DNA of 64,000 nucleotides from Lobosporangium transversale. Taxonomy: Eukaryota; Mortierellomycota; Mortierellomycetes; Mortierellales; Mortierellaceae. The stretch is taken from positions 264,001 to 328,000 of the forward strand of contig NW_019029024.1 of the NCBI RefSeq assembly GCF_002105155.1. The letters run 5' to 3'. The notes beneath the pieces are model-generated. The model searched no databases, was not told the origin of the DNA, and saw only the letters and a program-made list of their open reading frames with translations. Made by a program: the position numbers and the translations under genes. Shown here one piece after another: positions 21,905 to 34,487 of the stretch (position 1 is its first letter; each line of letters starts with the position of its first letter).

Positions 21905-22452
21905 GGTAGGGTGGCCTGTCTTTGGAGCATTTTTTTTTTTTTTGTTTTAGCTCAAAACGGGGGAGATGAGATGAGATGCAGAGAATTTAAGGGGAGGAGG
22001 AGTGAGTGCCTGGTTGGGGACATAATTGACCATGTACAGTAAAAAGTAGTATGTGATTGAATAAAATCGAGGATCGAAGTCCCAACAGTTTGGAATTTAT
22101 TATGATGAGCGATGTTCCCAAATGTGCATACTCGCTGCTTCAATAGAATCCTAATTTGCAGGTTTGTTAAGGAAGGGGTTAAGGAGAGTCAATCTTCATT
22201 TATGCTGGCAATTTCCAACGCGTTGAGTTGTGAGTGGTTGCAGGCTGGCGGGCGTAGAAAATCAAATAAATGATCCAATTTATATTGTATATATATATAT
22301 TTATATTTGTTTTATCTTTTGTCATTTGCCCTCGTTTTACTCTTCCTTTCTCTTGTTTTTTTTCTTGTCATCACGCTAACAAGCATCACAGGCTGTCCAC
22401 GGATTCTTTTTTCTTTTTTTTTTTTTACGACAGTTGGAGAGTCACGTAAAGC
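21905..22452. other. SCD6 3' flank and PMT promoter
   Basis: No gene is seen. AATAAA signals near 22060 and 22264 could end SCD6 transcripts. TGTATATA at 22286-22293 matches the site predicted for the PUF protein of this window, but it sits in an AT dinucleotide run and after both polyadenylation candidates. The last part is T-rich leader for the mannosyltransferase gene. Confidence 0.45.
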
Positions 22453-22677
22453 ATGTACAGTGGCGACATCAAGCGGCGCAATCCAGTGGGCCAGCTACAA
22501 CAAGGAGTACCAACACAAGAACAGTCTGATGAATTCCATGCATTCGATCCTTATGCGCCTAATCCCCTCAAACCTGCATTTCAGCAACAACAGCATCAAC
22601 AATATGTAAACTACAGTCGAGAACACCCTTCACATCGCAATACATCCATTTGGCGTGAATATTCTTCCAACAAGGTA

Positions 22678-22722
<45 letters not shown>

Positions 22723-22872
22723 GTATAATAAAGGGCGTGCTCAATTCTGTTCCAATTGTGGCTCGCTCCGCTCAACGCCCTCTTTGCCTTCATTGCACAT
22801 TACACATTGCACATTTCACATTGTACATTGATTTTCTTATAGGAGAGAGGTGTTCTTTTGGAGAAAGCTAAT

Positions 22873-22905
<33 letters not shown>

Positions 22906-23779
22906 GGTTCTAGTATATTCGCTTTTACCAACAAAATGATTATATTCTGATCCCTGCCGTCCTTACACTGTTGTCATTCTGGACACGCTTCAGAGATATC
23001 AAGGCAGCCGATTATGTTGTTTGGGATGAGGTATGTGTCTCCTTTCTCTCTCTCTTCCGTGATCGCAATCAAAAATTGTGATCTGTCTGAAGAGGGAAGG
23101 ATGGAAAGATCCGTCAGAGCCTTTTTTTTTATATGAATATGTACAGTGTTTTTTTATCGTTATTAATATTTCAATCGATTGTTGATTTTACAATGACACA
23201 ATAATACATCCTCTTCCTCATGATTTTTTTCTATTTGTCTCACAGGCTCATTTTGGCAAGGTAAAATACACACAACATATTTACATGCACGCGTTCTGGA
23301 TACATACACATACTTTTTTAAAAAAAACTAAACTTGGAGACATTTCCCATGGTTTTGTTTTATTTTATTTGAAAAAAAAAAAAAAAGTTTGGATCGTATT
23401 ATATCAAAGGCGACTTCTACTTTGATGTCCATCCACCTCTTGGCAAGATGTTGGTGGGCCTTTCAGGAGCATTGGCTGGCTATAATGGCTCGTTCCCATT
23501 CGAATCAGGCGCTACGTACCCGGACATCAATTACGGATTCATGCGAATTTTCAATGCCTTCTTTGGTGCGATCATGGTCCCATTCGCCTATTTTACTGCT
23601 CAGGAACTGAAGATGTCCAGGACTGCTTGTGTCTTTGCAGCTGTCTTGGTCCTTTGTGATAATGCTTACCTAACCATCAGTCGATTCATCTTATTGGACT
23701 CGATGCTTCTGGCTGCCACTTGCTTTGTTTTGTTTTGTCATACAAAGTTCCGAAATGAACGCCACGAGTAAGTTATTTG

Positions 23780-23823
<44 letters not shown>

Positions 23824-25929
23824 ATATCTAATTTTTTTTTCTTTCTTTCTTTTTATTTTATTTTTTTTCTTTTATAAGCCCTTTCTCGCTCGATTGGTGG
23901 CTATGGTTGGCTATGACTGGTGTTGCGATCGGAGTTGTGTCGAGTATCAAGTGGGTCGGTCTTTTTGTCACTGCCTTGGTTGGCTTGGTAAGCTTTTTTT
24001 TTTTTTTTTTTTTGGTTCTGGATGAAAGAATTCAAATATTTTCTTCTTGACATTAACTTCTCTCAACTGGTTGCCCTATTGGTTAAATTTGGTCACTTTT
24101 GTACAGTATACTATCGAGGAACTATGGGACCTCTTTGGCGATTTAAGCATGCCTAAGGTAAAGAAGGACCCCTCTTTTTATTTATTTATAATTGATGTTA
24201 TTCACGGAAATCGGCGCCACAGAAAGCTAATTATTTCATTTTCATATCCTTCCAATACATAAATATATTAATATATAGACGACCTATCTTAAGCATTGGG
24301 TTGCACGCGCTGCTTGTTTAATTGCCTTACCTTTTGCAGTCTATGTGGCGTCTTTTGCAGCCCATTTTGCTATCCTCAGAAACAGCGGTACAGGCGATGC
24401 TCAAATGAGCTCGCTTTTCCAGGCTGGTCTTCGTGGAAATCAGTTTTCTAGCAACCCATTGGGTAAGTGACATTTTATCCATTCTGGAGTAATATGACAT
24501 CATTTTGCGTTTCATTTCCGCGCTAACAATTCATATTACTTGTTATAATTATTGTTACTAGAGGTGGCTTTTGGCTCCAAGGTCACGATTAAGAATACGG
24601 GATATGGTGGCGGACTTCTTCACTCACATGTCCAAACATATCCAGAAGGATCTGGTCAACAACAGGTGACTTGTTATCACCATAAAGACAGCAACAACAA
24701 CTGGATCATCAAGAGGCCTTATGGCGGTTCATTGGACTTTGATGATATTCAGATCCTCCACAATGGGGACTCTGTTCGTCTTGTTCATGAATCAACCGGA
24801 CGTAACTTGCACAGCCACCGCGTTAAATCACCGATCACGACGAGTCAATGGGAGGTCAGCTGTTATGGAGGCGATGATATCTCTGATCCTAATGACGAAT
24901 GGGTTGTTGAAGTGGTGGATGAACAAAGCTCACTCCCACGCAATGGGATCGTACGATCCTTATCGACCACTTTCCGTTTGAGACATAAGATGCTGGGATG
25001 CCTTTTAACTGCAGAGAACACTAATCTTCCTCAGTGGGGATTCCGTCAAGTGGAAACATTCTGTGATCAGCGCAACCGTACATCTTCTGCTTATTCGATT
25101 TGGAATGTTGAACAACACTGGAATGACAAGTGTAAGTGATTAAAAAAAAAGAAAGTTTCTTTTATTTGTTATACATTTATTTAATTTGACTTTTTTTTTT
25201 ATATATTTTTTTTTTTAATTTTTTATATTTTTTATATTTTATCGTCGTGTAGTGCCACCGGGTGGTGATAACGTGTATAAACCTAGGTTCTGGAAGGACT
25301 TTTGGCATTTGAATGTTGCGATGATGACTTCGAACAACGCGCTGATTCCAGATCCAGACAAGGAGGACGTCTTGGCATCTAACCCTAGTCAATGGCCACT
25401 GCTTGCGGTTGGACTTCGGATGTGTGGCTGGGGGGATGACAAGGTCAAGTACTATCTGTTGGGTAATCCACTTGGGTGGTGGTTCAGCACGTTGTCGATT
25501 GGTGTATTCATGGGAACATTGGGGTTCTATGTGATCCGTCGTCAACGCAAGTTTCAGGATATTTCACCGGGAGAATGGGAGAATTTTCAATATGTTGGCA
25601 AGACGCTTGTGGGAGGATGGATTTTACATTATCTTCCATTCTGTATCATGGGTCGTGTGACGTACTTGCATCATTACTTTCCAGCGCTTTATTTTACATT
25701 GTTACTGTTGAGTTTTACGCTGGATCATTTCTTGAATCGACCTCGGGTGAATGCGCGGGTGAGGACGATTGTGTGGAGTGTACTATTTACCTCAATTGTG
25801 GCGACATTTTTGTTCTTTTGGGATGTGAGTTATGGTATTCGAGGACCTGCTGCACCGCAGATGAACAAACGTCAATGGCGTGCTGCTTGGAATATTATTG
25901 ATGATCACAAACCGAATACTTTTATTTAG
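22453..25929 (+). CDS. PMT2: Dolichyl-phosphate-mannose--protein O-mannosyltransferase, PMT2/POMT2 subfamily
   Basis: Nine exons (22453-22674, 22914-23030, 23246-23260, 23388-23767, 23879-23987, 24107-24157, 24279-24462, 24562-25131, 25253-25929) give 774 residues. An ER-membrane enzyme, it transfers mannose from dolichyl-phosphate-mannose to Ser/Thr of secreted proteins. Evidence: the luminal acidic pair in WDEAHFGKFGSYY, HPPLGK, multiple hydrophobic spans, a central MIR region (residues about 345-530, with VTIKNTGYGGGLLHSH and HNGDSVRLVHESTGRNLHSH), and the PMT2-type AMMTSNNALIPDPDKEDVLAS and GRVTYLHHYFPALYF. Family PMTs work as PMT1/PMT2 heterodimers; the partner is not in this window. Exon 3 is only 15 nt (Ala-His-Phe-Gly-Lys) and carries part of the catalytic loop. 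Intron 1 holds an (ATT)n microsatellite, and the acceptor of exon 4 is unusually preceded by an A run. Confidence 0.95.
22676..22730 (+). repeat. (ATT)n microsatellite in PMT intron 1
   Basis: About 17 ATT units begin immediately after the intron's GT donor. The repeat is non-coding and likely to vary in length. A T run of about 28 bases precedes the acceptor of the same intron. Confidence 0.9.
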
Positions 25930-27926
25930 TGGAAAAAGAAAAGAAGAAGAAGAAGAAGAAGAAGAAGAAAAAAGATACTTGATAATCAATAACAATAACA
26001 TAGTATAAATGCATAAACTCACATGATAGTGAACACCCATTCAACTTGTACTTTACAAGTTGAAAATATTATTATAATAAAAAACTACAAGTTGAAAATA
26101 TACAGATTTAATTTGATCCATTAGAAATTTGCCACTAATTTTATTTTTATTTATTTTTTTTTAGCACCTAAAACTGCGCCAAAAGTAAAAAAGTATTATT
26201 AAAAAAAAGTTTGAGGAATAAGAAGGGGCGTTGATCTTTTTTAAAACTAAGCATAATGCCTTGGAAGGATTTACGCCAAGGTACACTGGTGTATATAGAG
26301 TACATTGAGAGTCTATTTTTTTTTTACGGAGAAAAAGAGGAGCATAAATAGAAAAATATATAAAGCAGGATTTTTTTCTTACTCAGCCCCCGGCTTCTGG
26401 CCTTTTTAGGCCCGATAATTTTATGACAAAGCCTAGGGGAGAGAGGAATGGAGAGAGAAGAGAGAGAAGAGAGAGAAGAAGAAAAGGGTTATTCGATCTG
26501 GAGAAATGGTTGGAGGGATTTTCCCATCATATCAATTAGTTCAGTCAAGGATTGGACAAATCAGTGGTGATGGATGAACATTTGTATAAATATATAGGTT
26601 GTTTATTTGTTGGGTCTGTTTTAGGGCGTAAACGGGTTAATTGTTTGTTGGTCATATGGACTTTATAAATATATGTCTGTTTATTTTTTTATTTTTTTAT
26701 AGCAGTGCATTTTGAAGAGCAGTGGGACAGAAACTGCTTTACAAAGAGTGCATGGATCTCCACGTATTTCCTTTTTTATAGTGTTATTTAAACTATAGAC
26801 TAAAAAAAAAAAAGAAATCGATCGTGTTTATTAAACATGTATACAATTATGATCGATCAATCGTTTTCGACAAACACTTTACAATGCGTATAGGAATATA
26901 AAATAACATAAAAAAAAGAAAAAGGAAAAAGATAATGTGGCACATGCCTGATTGTCTGCTGGGCCGCTCAACTTTTTTTTTTTTGTCGGCTGCTCACATT
27001 TGTTGCTGATGTGATGTGAACACGACATGCACAGGGCACGAGGAAAGAAAGAAAGAAAGAAAGAAAGAGAGCGAAGAGATAAAAGAGATGGATGGATAGA
27101 GAGAGAAGGGTAGAGCAAAGCAGTGCCACAAAATGAAAAAAGAAAGCGGTGCAATGGTTGCAAAACCACTCTTGACCTAAAAATATTTGTAAAAAGGAAC
27201 AAAATAAACCGACAACGCCCATCTCTGCAGCGGATTGTAAATCCATGAACTGCGAGTATGTGATTGCCTTTGTGAATGCCTTTTGGCTTTGGCTTTGGCT
27301 TCGCCTCTGTCTTTGCCACACGCCGATTGCTTGGACGTCATTTGCTTCGGTTAATTCACACCCCATCCTACATCTTCCTACTGTTACAAACCGATACTCT
27401 CGTCTATACTCTCAAAGGCTCTTTCTTTCTATCTTTCTTTTTTCTCTTTTTGTTATTCCTTATACTCCTTGCTCATTTTCAGGTCCCCAATTGCACTTAA
27501 AGACAGTTTATCCTGATATAAATGGATAGACTTTCATTTCATACCCTTTTGTATCTTTTATACATATAAATACATCATTAGACTTTTTTTTTTACTTTTT
27601 TTTTTAAACATCATCCCCATTCTACTCTCAACCACCAGATTTCATTTATTCTTGAGAATCTACAAGTCTCAAGACTTTTTCTTTACCCTTCTGCTACACC
27701 CATAACCCTTATTCTATTTCATATTATTTTTAAAAACAAGAACCAGGAACAAGTTCTGGAAACAAGCCGGAAACAGAGAAACAGGAACGCTAAATAACTA
27801 AAATAATAGCCGTAACAAACAAATAACGCAGTATGAATGTTTTCTATCGGTGTATTATTGACTTGAGGAATTCACTTTCTGCTTTCTATTGAATTGAATT
27901 CATCGACCGAGGAGAGGAAAAACGCT

Positions 27927-27963
<37 letters not shown>

Positions 27964-28308
27964 GCTCAGCTAAAAAAAAAAAAAAAAAGCTTCTTTTATC
28001 TTTCTCTCTCTCTTCTTTCTTTCAACCTCTTTAGCATCCTAACCTATCCTCATCCATCCCTTTTCTCTTTCTCCCTTCTTACGCTCACACACTTCCTCAC
28101 TCTCTAGTACTAGAGCCTTTTCCTTTTCCTTTACGACCAAGCAAAAAAAGAAAAAAAAGCTGAAACTGATTTAGAGCTGATCAGGAAAAAAGAAAAAAAA
28201 AAAAAAAAATACACATTTGTTCCTTCATTACAAGAATCCATTCATTGCCACAACGCAAAGTTAGTCAAAATAGGTGCCATCATCACATCCCACAGATTTA
28301 GAGTAGCG
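25930..28308. other. Long intergenic region, no supported gene
   Basis: The stretch begins with a (GAA)n tract at about 25942-25969 in the PMT 3' UTR. It continues with AT-rich sequence, a (GAAA)n tract near 27043-27068, a T run at 27930-27962 and A runs near 27972 and 28194. The open frames at 26879-27366 (minus) and 27245-27529 (plus) are translations of simple-sequence DNA. The last 600 bases, rich in CT and poly(A), are probably promoter and leader of the gene at 28309. No structured RNA was recognised. Confidence 0.5.
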
Positions 28309-29590
28309 ATGGCACGCTTTTCGTCGCTTCACTCCATCATCTTTCTTTCAACGCTCGTCATAATATCGCTATTATGGTCCAGTCTTCGGTTAAATGGTAT
28401 ACTTTGATTATAATAATGCCTTGCATCCAATTCTTTCTTTTTTCTTTTTTCTTTTTTCTTTTTCATTTCCTTCATCAGCAAAGAAAAAAGAAAAAAAAGA
28501 TCTGTTTTATTTAGTTTTTGCATCTGGAACAGTCGTTCTATTTGGAGGGATTTTTTTTCTCTCTTTTTTCACACATTCATCATCTTTTTTTCTTTTTGTA
28601 GATGGCACAGGATACTCGTCAAGGCCATCGTCAAGGAATCCCTTCAGTAATGGGGCCTATGGAAGAATTGACGAAAAGTACTCCAACCAATATCCTCCCG
28701 CAAACTCTGAACACGATCTGCCTTTGGTGACAGATCGCACCAGCTCTGCTCTAGAGACCCTTCATAAGCCCTTTACCATCGTCACAGCAGCATCCTCAAA
28801 CCATTTTTGCGCACTCGAGTCCTTTTTGTATTCACTCTCTGAGGTCCTGGATGGCTTGGAGCGTACAGAGACCAGACCTACGATCATAGTCTACAACCTG
28901 GGCGGTATGACTCCTGAACAGATGACGCAGATGCAATGGCTCAGGGATAATCAGTATATGGATGAATACAAGGATTTTGATTACTCCGCCTATCCCGCTT
29001 TCTGGGACATCACCGTCGCAAGAGGAGAGTACGGATGGAAGGCAGGCATCATCAAAGAGGTTGCAGACAAGAATCGGGGTTTGCTTCTTTGGCTCGACTC
29101 TGGCAACATGTTGGCTCTCGACTTTTTGCGCTACTTGCCAGGATACTTGGAAAAATATGGCTTCTGGAGCCCTCAGAGCTCGGGCAACTTTCAGCAATAT
29201 ACCCATCCAGGCTTGCCTCAATTTTATGGTGATTCCGTCGAGAATTATGCTCAGGAGACCAACTGTAATGGAGCCGCCATCGCGTTTGACGCATCAAACG
29301 ACAAGATCTATAATGGATTATTGAACGAGTGGTACAAATGCTCATCCACAAAGGAATGCATCGCCCCCAAGGGTTCATCTAGAAGCAACCATCGTCAAGA
29401 TCAAGCTGCATTGACATTCTTGGCTAAACGCTTACGCTTCACGGAGCAGTGCAGGCACTATCCGGAGCATTATGGAGTCACTGTCCATCAGGACAAGGTT
29501 TGCAAAGAAAGGATACGAGCGTACAAGATCATGAAGGGCATGGAAGAAAGCAGTGCAAGCATGGATGTAGAGGAAGAAGAGGACGATTGA
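28309..29590 (+). CDS. Type II membrane protein, glycosyltransferase-like (DUF1647-type resemblance)
   Basis: Two exons (28309-28396, 28602-29590) give 358 residues. Residues 8-27 form one membrane span (SIIFLSTLVIISLLWSSL) after a short basic start, the topology of Golgi type II enzymes. A Ser-rich stem follows, then a globular part beginning FTIVTAASSNHFCALESFLYSL. It contains TIIVYNLGGM, FWDI, EYGWKAGII, LLLWLDSGN, the Asn/Cys-rich ETNCNGAAIAFD and RQDQAALTFLAKRL. The order 'activity on a stem, YNLG, LWLDSG, RQDQAAL' resembles GT-A type glycosyltransferase-like families, with LDSG in the place of a DxD. I infer a Golgi sugar transferase, but donor and acceptor are unknown. The C-terminus is acidic. 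An intron-internal in-frame extension was rejected because it has no ATG in a good context. Confidence 0.6.
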
Positions 29591-30700
29591 ACATTTGCAC
29601 ACACACACACGCAAAAAAAAGAAAAAAAAGAAAAAAAAGAAAAGAAAAGAAAAGAAAAAAAGAAAAAAAGAAAAAAAAAAAATAATCATCATCATCCATC
29701 GTCATTCATTATGATCCATCATTCATTTTTTCTTTGTTCTTTATCCCTATTTTTGTCTTTTTAAAATTTTTATATGCCCTATTGTTGTTTTTTTATTGAT
29801 TATTATTGCGTTTCTCTCTCTCTCTCTTTTTTTTTTTTTTTTTTTTTTCTTGACGCTACCATAATTATTTAAGAATTATCGTGTAAAAAAAAAAAAAAGA
29901 TAAAAAATATTTGTTTACTACTCTCAATAATAAAAGTAAATATGGAAGACCGATCTAGCAAGAATTGATAAGACAAGATCAATTGAGTCGGAAAGAGATT
30001 TTAGTGTCAGATAAAAAAAGAACAATGTATATATATATATATATTGTTTGAACTAATTATCAAAGGAATTAAAACCGAGATTGGCACTCCTTCATCCGCT
30101 GTCATTTTTTTCGCTACGCCACATTCATGCACAGCCATGTTGACGTTTACGGAAAAGTATCACTGCGGCATATATTTTACATATAAATAGAAACGTACTT
30201 GAACACAGATATCCATACAAACTTTTTATATTTGGATGTTTGCAAAAAAGTAGTTTTGCCGTCACCGTTATTCATTTAAATTTTTTTTTTTTTTTTTTTT
30301 TTTTTTAGAGGATCTAGGCATCTAGGGCAATAGGTATACAACCAACCAATCAACTAACCAATCAACCAACCAACCAACCATAGACTAACGATTTACAAGG
30401 GGATTTGGCTTCATTACTAACATTGCTGCATTGCCACATTACTTTCATGGAAATATTTATGAGACCAATTGATCATCCAAACTGCGGTTTTATTCGAATG
30501 TCCATCTCCTCTTGACGACGGTGATTTTATATTTTATATTTATATCATTATCTTGACATTTGTTGCTCTACTCGTGACCTTGTTATATACGATGATTAAA
30601 GCTGTTTCTGATGGGTTGAGGGATGGCTAGGCTTAATATGATAAAGAGACGGGATATTATATTTTATTATGTTATATTTTATATATTTATATATTTTTTT
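29591..30700. other. Convergent 3' intergenic region
   Basis: This lies between a plus-strand and a minus-strand gene end. It holds a purine run with many AAAAG units (about 29616-29682), a T run at 29827-29848, an AT dinucleotide run near 30026-30045 including TGTATATA, a T run at 30280-30306, and a tandem (ACCA/ATCA) tract at about 30342-30380. No gene is visible. Confidence 0.5.
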
Positions 30701-31787
30701 TTACTTCTCAGCCTCGGGACGGCTCTGGACGAAACGTGCGCTGAAGCCCTGAAGATCGACCAGGGCATTGAATTGTTCAAGGCCTAGATGAATAGGTTGT
30801 TTGACCACATTCCAAGCGACGCCTTCATCACAAGGAGGGGTGGTCAAGCTACCCTCGTATTCCCAACGAGGAGTGAAGTTCTTTGTGGATTTGAGTAGAC
30901 TGGAGAAATCAACAGTGTGGACCTTGTATTTGATCTGTTCCTTCTTTGAGGGCAAACCCGTGACGCTGTCCTTGATCAAGAAACCATGACCGTCCTTGAC
31001 GCGATCAACTTTCTTATCCAACTTGATCAGCCATTCAAAGAAGGGGTTCTTCTTCAGGGTGACCTCCAACATCAATCCGATGACAGCTAAAGAGTTATCC
31101 TCTTTGGATTGATGAACCAAATGTAGTTCTGCGTCTGCGAAATGGTTGTTGATACGATGTTCACTTGGAGAATGGAAGTGGAATTGAGTCAGATAATAGG
31201 TCTTGCCCTGGAGAGTGATTGAATTATCATTGGTGTTGGTGGATGTGGCGTTCCATTCACACTTGACAGTGTGTCCATCATATCCACAGTGGACATCACG
31301 TAAAGGTTTATAGTCCAATTTGTCGAAGGGTCGGCTCTGGAGCTTCACAAAGGGTGCACCGACAACGATGTCGATGGGGGATTGTTTATGACCTGTACCA
31401 CACTTGCCATAGAGAGGATCAAGTTCTCCCCAGTGCTGAGGCCCTGCATTGTCTTGTCCGTACTTTCGATATAAAAAATAAATATAAATGATTACAATTA
31501 AAAGGTGTGAAAAAAAGGAGATGGAATGATGCAAACAAGCAAGCAAATAAGCAAGTAGGCAAAGCAAGGAGGAAAGCAAGATCATAAGAAATATATATAT
31601 ATAAAGGCACAATTGCTTTAGTGCGAAATACTCAAAAATACTCAAGGAGGTAACTGATATTGGAAAGTGAGAAGGCACAAGAGGGGAAGAAGAAAAGAAA
31701 GAAGAAGGTACTTACAGTCCAGTGAGCGCCAGGGGCGGCCGAGACAGCAGAGATAACAACGGTAATAGCGAGAGCGAGAGTCTTCAT
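30701..31787 (-). CDS. Secreted alpha-class carbonic anhydrase
   Basis: Two exons (31787-31716, 31462-30701) give 277 residues. A 19-residue signal peptide (MKTLALAITVVISAVSAAP) is encoded by the first exon. The mature chain starts with HWTYGQDNAGPQHWGEL. QFHFHSPSEH supplies two zinc-ligand histidines, ELHLVHQS the third, and LTTPPCDEGVAW is the conserved C-terminal motif. CxKQSPIDI (here CGTGHKQSPIDI) is also typical. The enzyme hydrates CO2 to bicarbonate, here outside the cell or in the wall. At least two cysteines (CGTG and TPPC) sit where alpha enzymes form a disulphide. Length and motif order are normal, so it should be active. The first intron is about 250 nt. Confidence 0.95.
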
Positions 31788-32283
31788 TTTCGGGATTGAA
31801 AGAATAGAATAGATTACTTTGAGGTAATGCGTTGTGTATGAGAAACTGAAGAAGAACGGAAGAGGGGAGGTAATAGTTTTGCTGATACTAAAGACTAAGG
31901 AGAACAACCTGAGTGAGTTTGAGAGTGAAAAAGAGATATAGGTGGTCGTTAAGAAGTAGGAGAAAAAGACAGAAGGAGTAGTTAGTAAAAGGAGAATTGG
32001 ATAAAGTTAAAGAAAGGTAAAAGAAAAGAAAAAAAAAAAGGTATTTTTTTGAACGTTCAACCGTCTTCCTTTTTTTTTTTTTCTCTTCCCCCTGTAAATG
32101 GGTTGGTAAGACAAGAGGTTCAGGAACGGACCCATAAACACGCGTTTGGACGTGCTCATCATCAAATCAAATTTCAACTTTAAATTTAAAACTTGGTATA
32201 TAAAAATTTCTACCATTCATACACTCACAGCCTTGGCGCAGTCAACGAGCTTTAGAGCAGCCCAGCTCTGTTCAAAGACGCTC

Positions 32284-32318
<35 letters not shown>

Positions 32319-32502
32319 ACAAGTTGTTTCCATCTTCGTCTTTAGAGATATTTTCTAAAATTGTCATATGAATCATTGTTGCTATGGTTGTTTTAATCAA
32401 TTGTCCACTGCTTCAGCTTTTCTTTTCTTTTTTTTGAGCTCATCACATTGTTTAAATTCTCCTATTATATCCGATCATTTCTCTTACAAATCAACCCCTG
32501 TC

Positions 32503-32533
<31 letters not shown>

Positions 32534-32598
32534 GAGAGAATTGTTTTTCATTATATGTACTCATTATAGACCATACACAATAAGCAAAACGTTTGTTT

Positions 32599-32632
<34 letters not shown>

Positions 32633-34198
32633 CTCTCTTAAATTGAACACGACGTTGATTAGAAACGGAAATTGAAGTCAGTTGGGAGTTGAAGAGGGGT
32701 CAAAAACACATCCACACACACACACATACACACACACAAAAGGCATGATTTACAATCTCTTCTCTCGCTCTTCATTGCCTTTTGGTCAATACTTGACTTG
32801 ATAGCCATTAATTGCATTAATAACCATAAACAAACAAATTAAATAAATAAATAAATAAATAGATATCATTTTACATGTTCACCTGGAGTACAAAGAACAA
32901 TAGGAGAAAAAAAAAAAAATCTTCTCCACATCTTTACATCCTTCCAAAATAGACGGGAAGGAAAAATTCGGAGGGTCGGAAGCGATTGGAAATAAAGGCA
33001 ATAGATAGTTCAACTAATAGACTGTCATTGTGAAGTTATAATCCAACTCAATAATGCGGGGAAGAGGAAGAGGAAGAAGAATCTACAACGACCTCACCAC
33101 TTGCTGATGGTATATATGTGGGTTCCAATAGTTTAGAAACATTTTGAGACAAAGAACAACTTGACAAAATATATGAGAAACACGCAAGTTTTACTTCAAT
33201 TTTTTTTTTTTTTTTTTTTTTTACCTTCGAGAAGGATTATATCCAAACACACGAAGTGAATGCCTGAGAAGGATAAATAGAGGAGGAGAGCGTGAGAATG
33301 AAAAATGAGGATATGAATGAGAACCGAAAAGAGCGAGATATGAAAGACTTTTTTTTTTTTTTTTTTTTTCTTCTAACTACAAACGTATTTATACGAAAAA
33401 AAAAAAAAAAAAACACTGAAATGCAAGTTCATTTATATACATGTAAATGACAATGATTAGAGAGAATGAATATGTAATGAGTTTTTTTCCCCTCTGCTTC
33501 GCCATTCATTACTTCTGCATGTACCTTTCCTTCTTTTTCCTAACCTTCTTTAATTTTTCTGTCATTCAAAAAAAAAAAAAAAAAAAAAAAAAAGTTATTA
33601 AAATGAATTATTCCATATGATTGGATTCGTAAATCTTTTTTCTGTTTCCGCCCGCGATGATAATCCACTATTGCACAACATTTGATGCGGGGGGAAGAAA
33701 AAAAAAAAAAAAAAAGAAAAAGAAGAGGAGACACGTATACACCTTTGGTGATGGGGAGAAATGACGTTTAAGAGAAATATACTGTATACATAAAAGTAGC
33801 AAGCATTTTGGAGTATGTCATATACATGTACATGTATAATTGAGCAATATATTTGTAACTGACAAAGCGTCTTTGTTTTTCATACTCCGGTTCCCTTTCC
33901 CCATCTGTGGAAGCCGTTGCACCTGCATGATTGTGAGCCGATTATGAATGTTGAATTTTAATTGTGAGAAATTTCCACATTACTGAATGATTCCCAATTT
34001 TTTTTATTTTTTATTTTTTATTTTTTTTTTTTGCAATTTGAACGGCGCGCTTTTTTTTTTTTTTTTTTTTATGCATATCTTCCTGCACATCTCCTACATC
34101 AGTTCCCGCCCTAGTTCAAGTCATTGAAGGCAAGTATTGGTCATCATGCCCTCTTGCCAACGCCGGATCGTTTGCTTTGCTGAGCGCAGCAGTCGAAA

Positions 34199-34233
<35 letters not shown>

Positions 34234-34323
34234 AACGCAGAGAAGAGCACAGCGCTGCATCTACTTGTAAATAAAAAAAAAAAAAAAAAAAAAACGGCAG
34301 AAATATACAGTATAGCCCGTTTC
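31788..34323. other. Long AT-rich intergenic region, no gene seen
   Basis: The first 400 bases are the promoter side of the carbonic anhydrase. The rest is AT-rich with many T or A runs (about 32289-32313, 32504-32529, 32601-32629, 33199-33222, 33568-33593, 34051-34070, 34201-34231, 34273-34294). There is also a CA-type tract near 32711-32740. Open frames here encode poly-Phe or poly-Lys and are artefacts of these runs. Confidence 0.5.
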
Positions 34324-34487
34324 ATTTGGTCGCGATACCTTATATTTTTTGAATACTTTCGAGTGTATTGGCAGCCAATTAGCTCGCTTGTTACGAGTAT
34401 TGTTGCAAGTCCGTCACGTAGTGAGATGCCACCAGAACAATTCAATCATCGTTTTTAGATTAAAAATATAAGGTATCGTGACCAAAT
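34324..34487. mobile_element. MITE-like element with 26-bp terminal inverted repeats
   Basis: The left end (34324-34349, beginning ATTTGGTCGCGATACC) is the inverse of the right end (34462-34487) with one mismatch. The 112-bp centre encodes nothing. Size, perfect-looking termini and lack of coding capacity fit a miniature inverted-repeat element mobilised in trans. No clear target duplication was found. Confidence 0.75.

Noticed and set aside
26879-27529. Overlapping frames on both strands near 27 kb
   Set aside because: They arise from GAAA/TTTC simple sequence and show no conserved motif.
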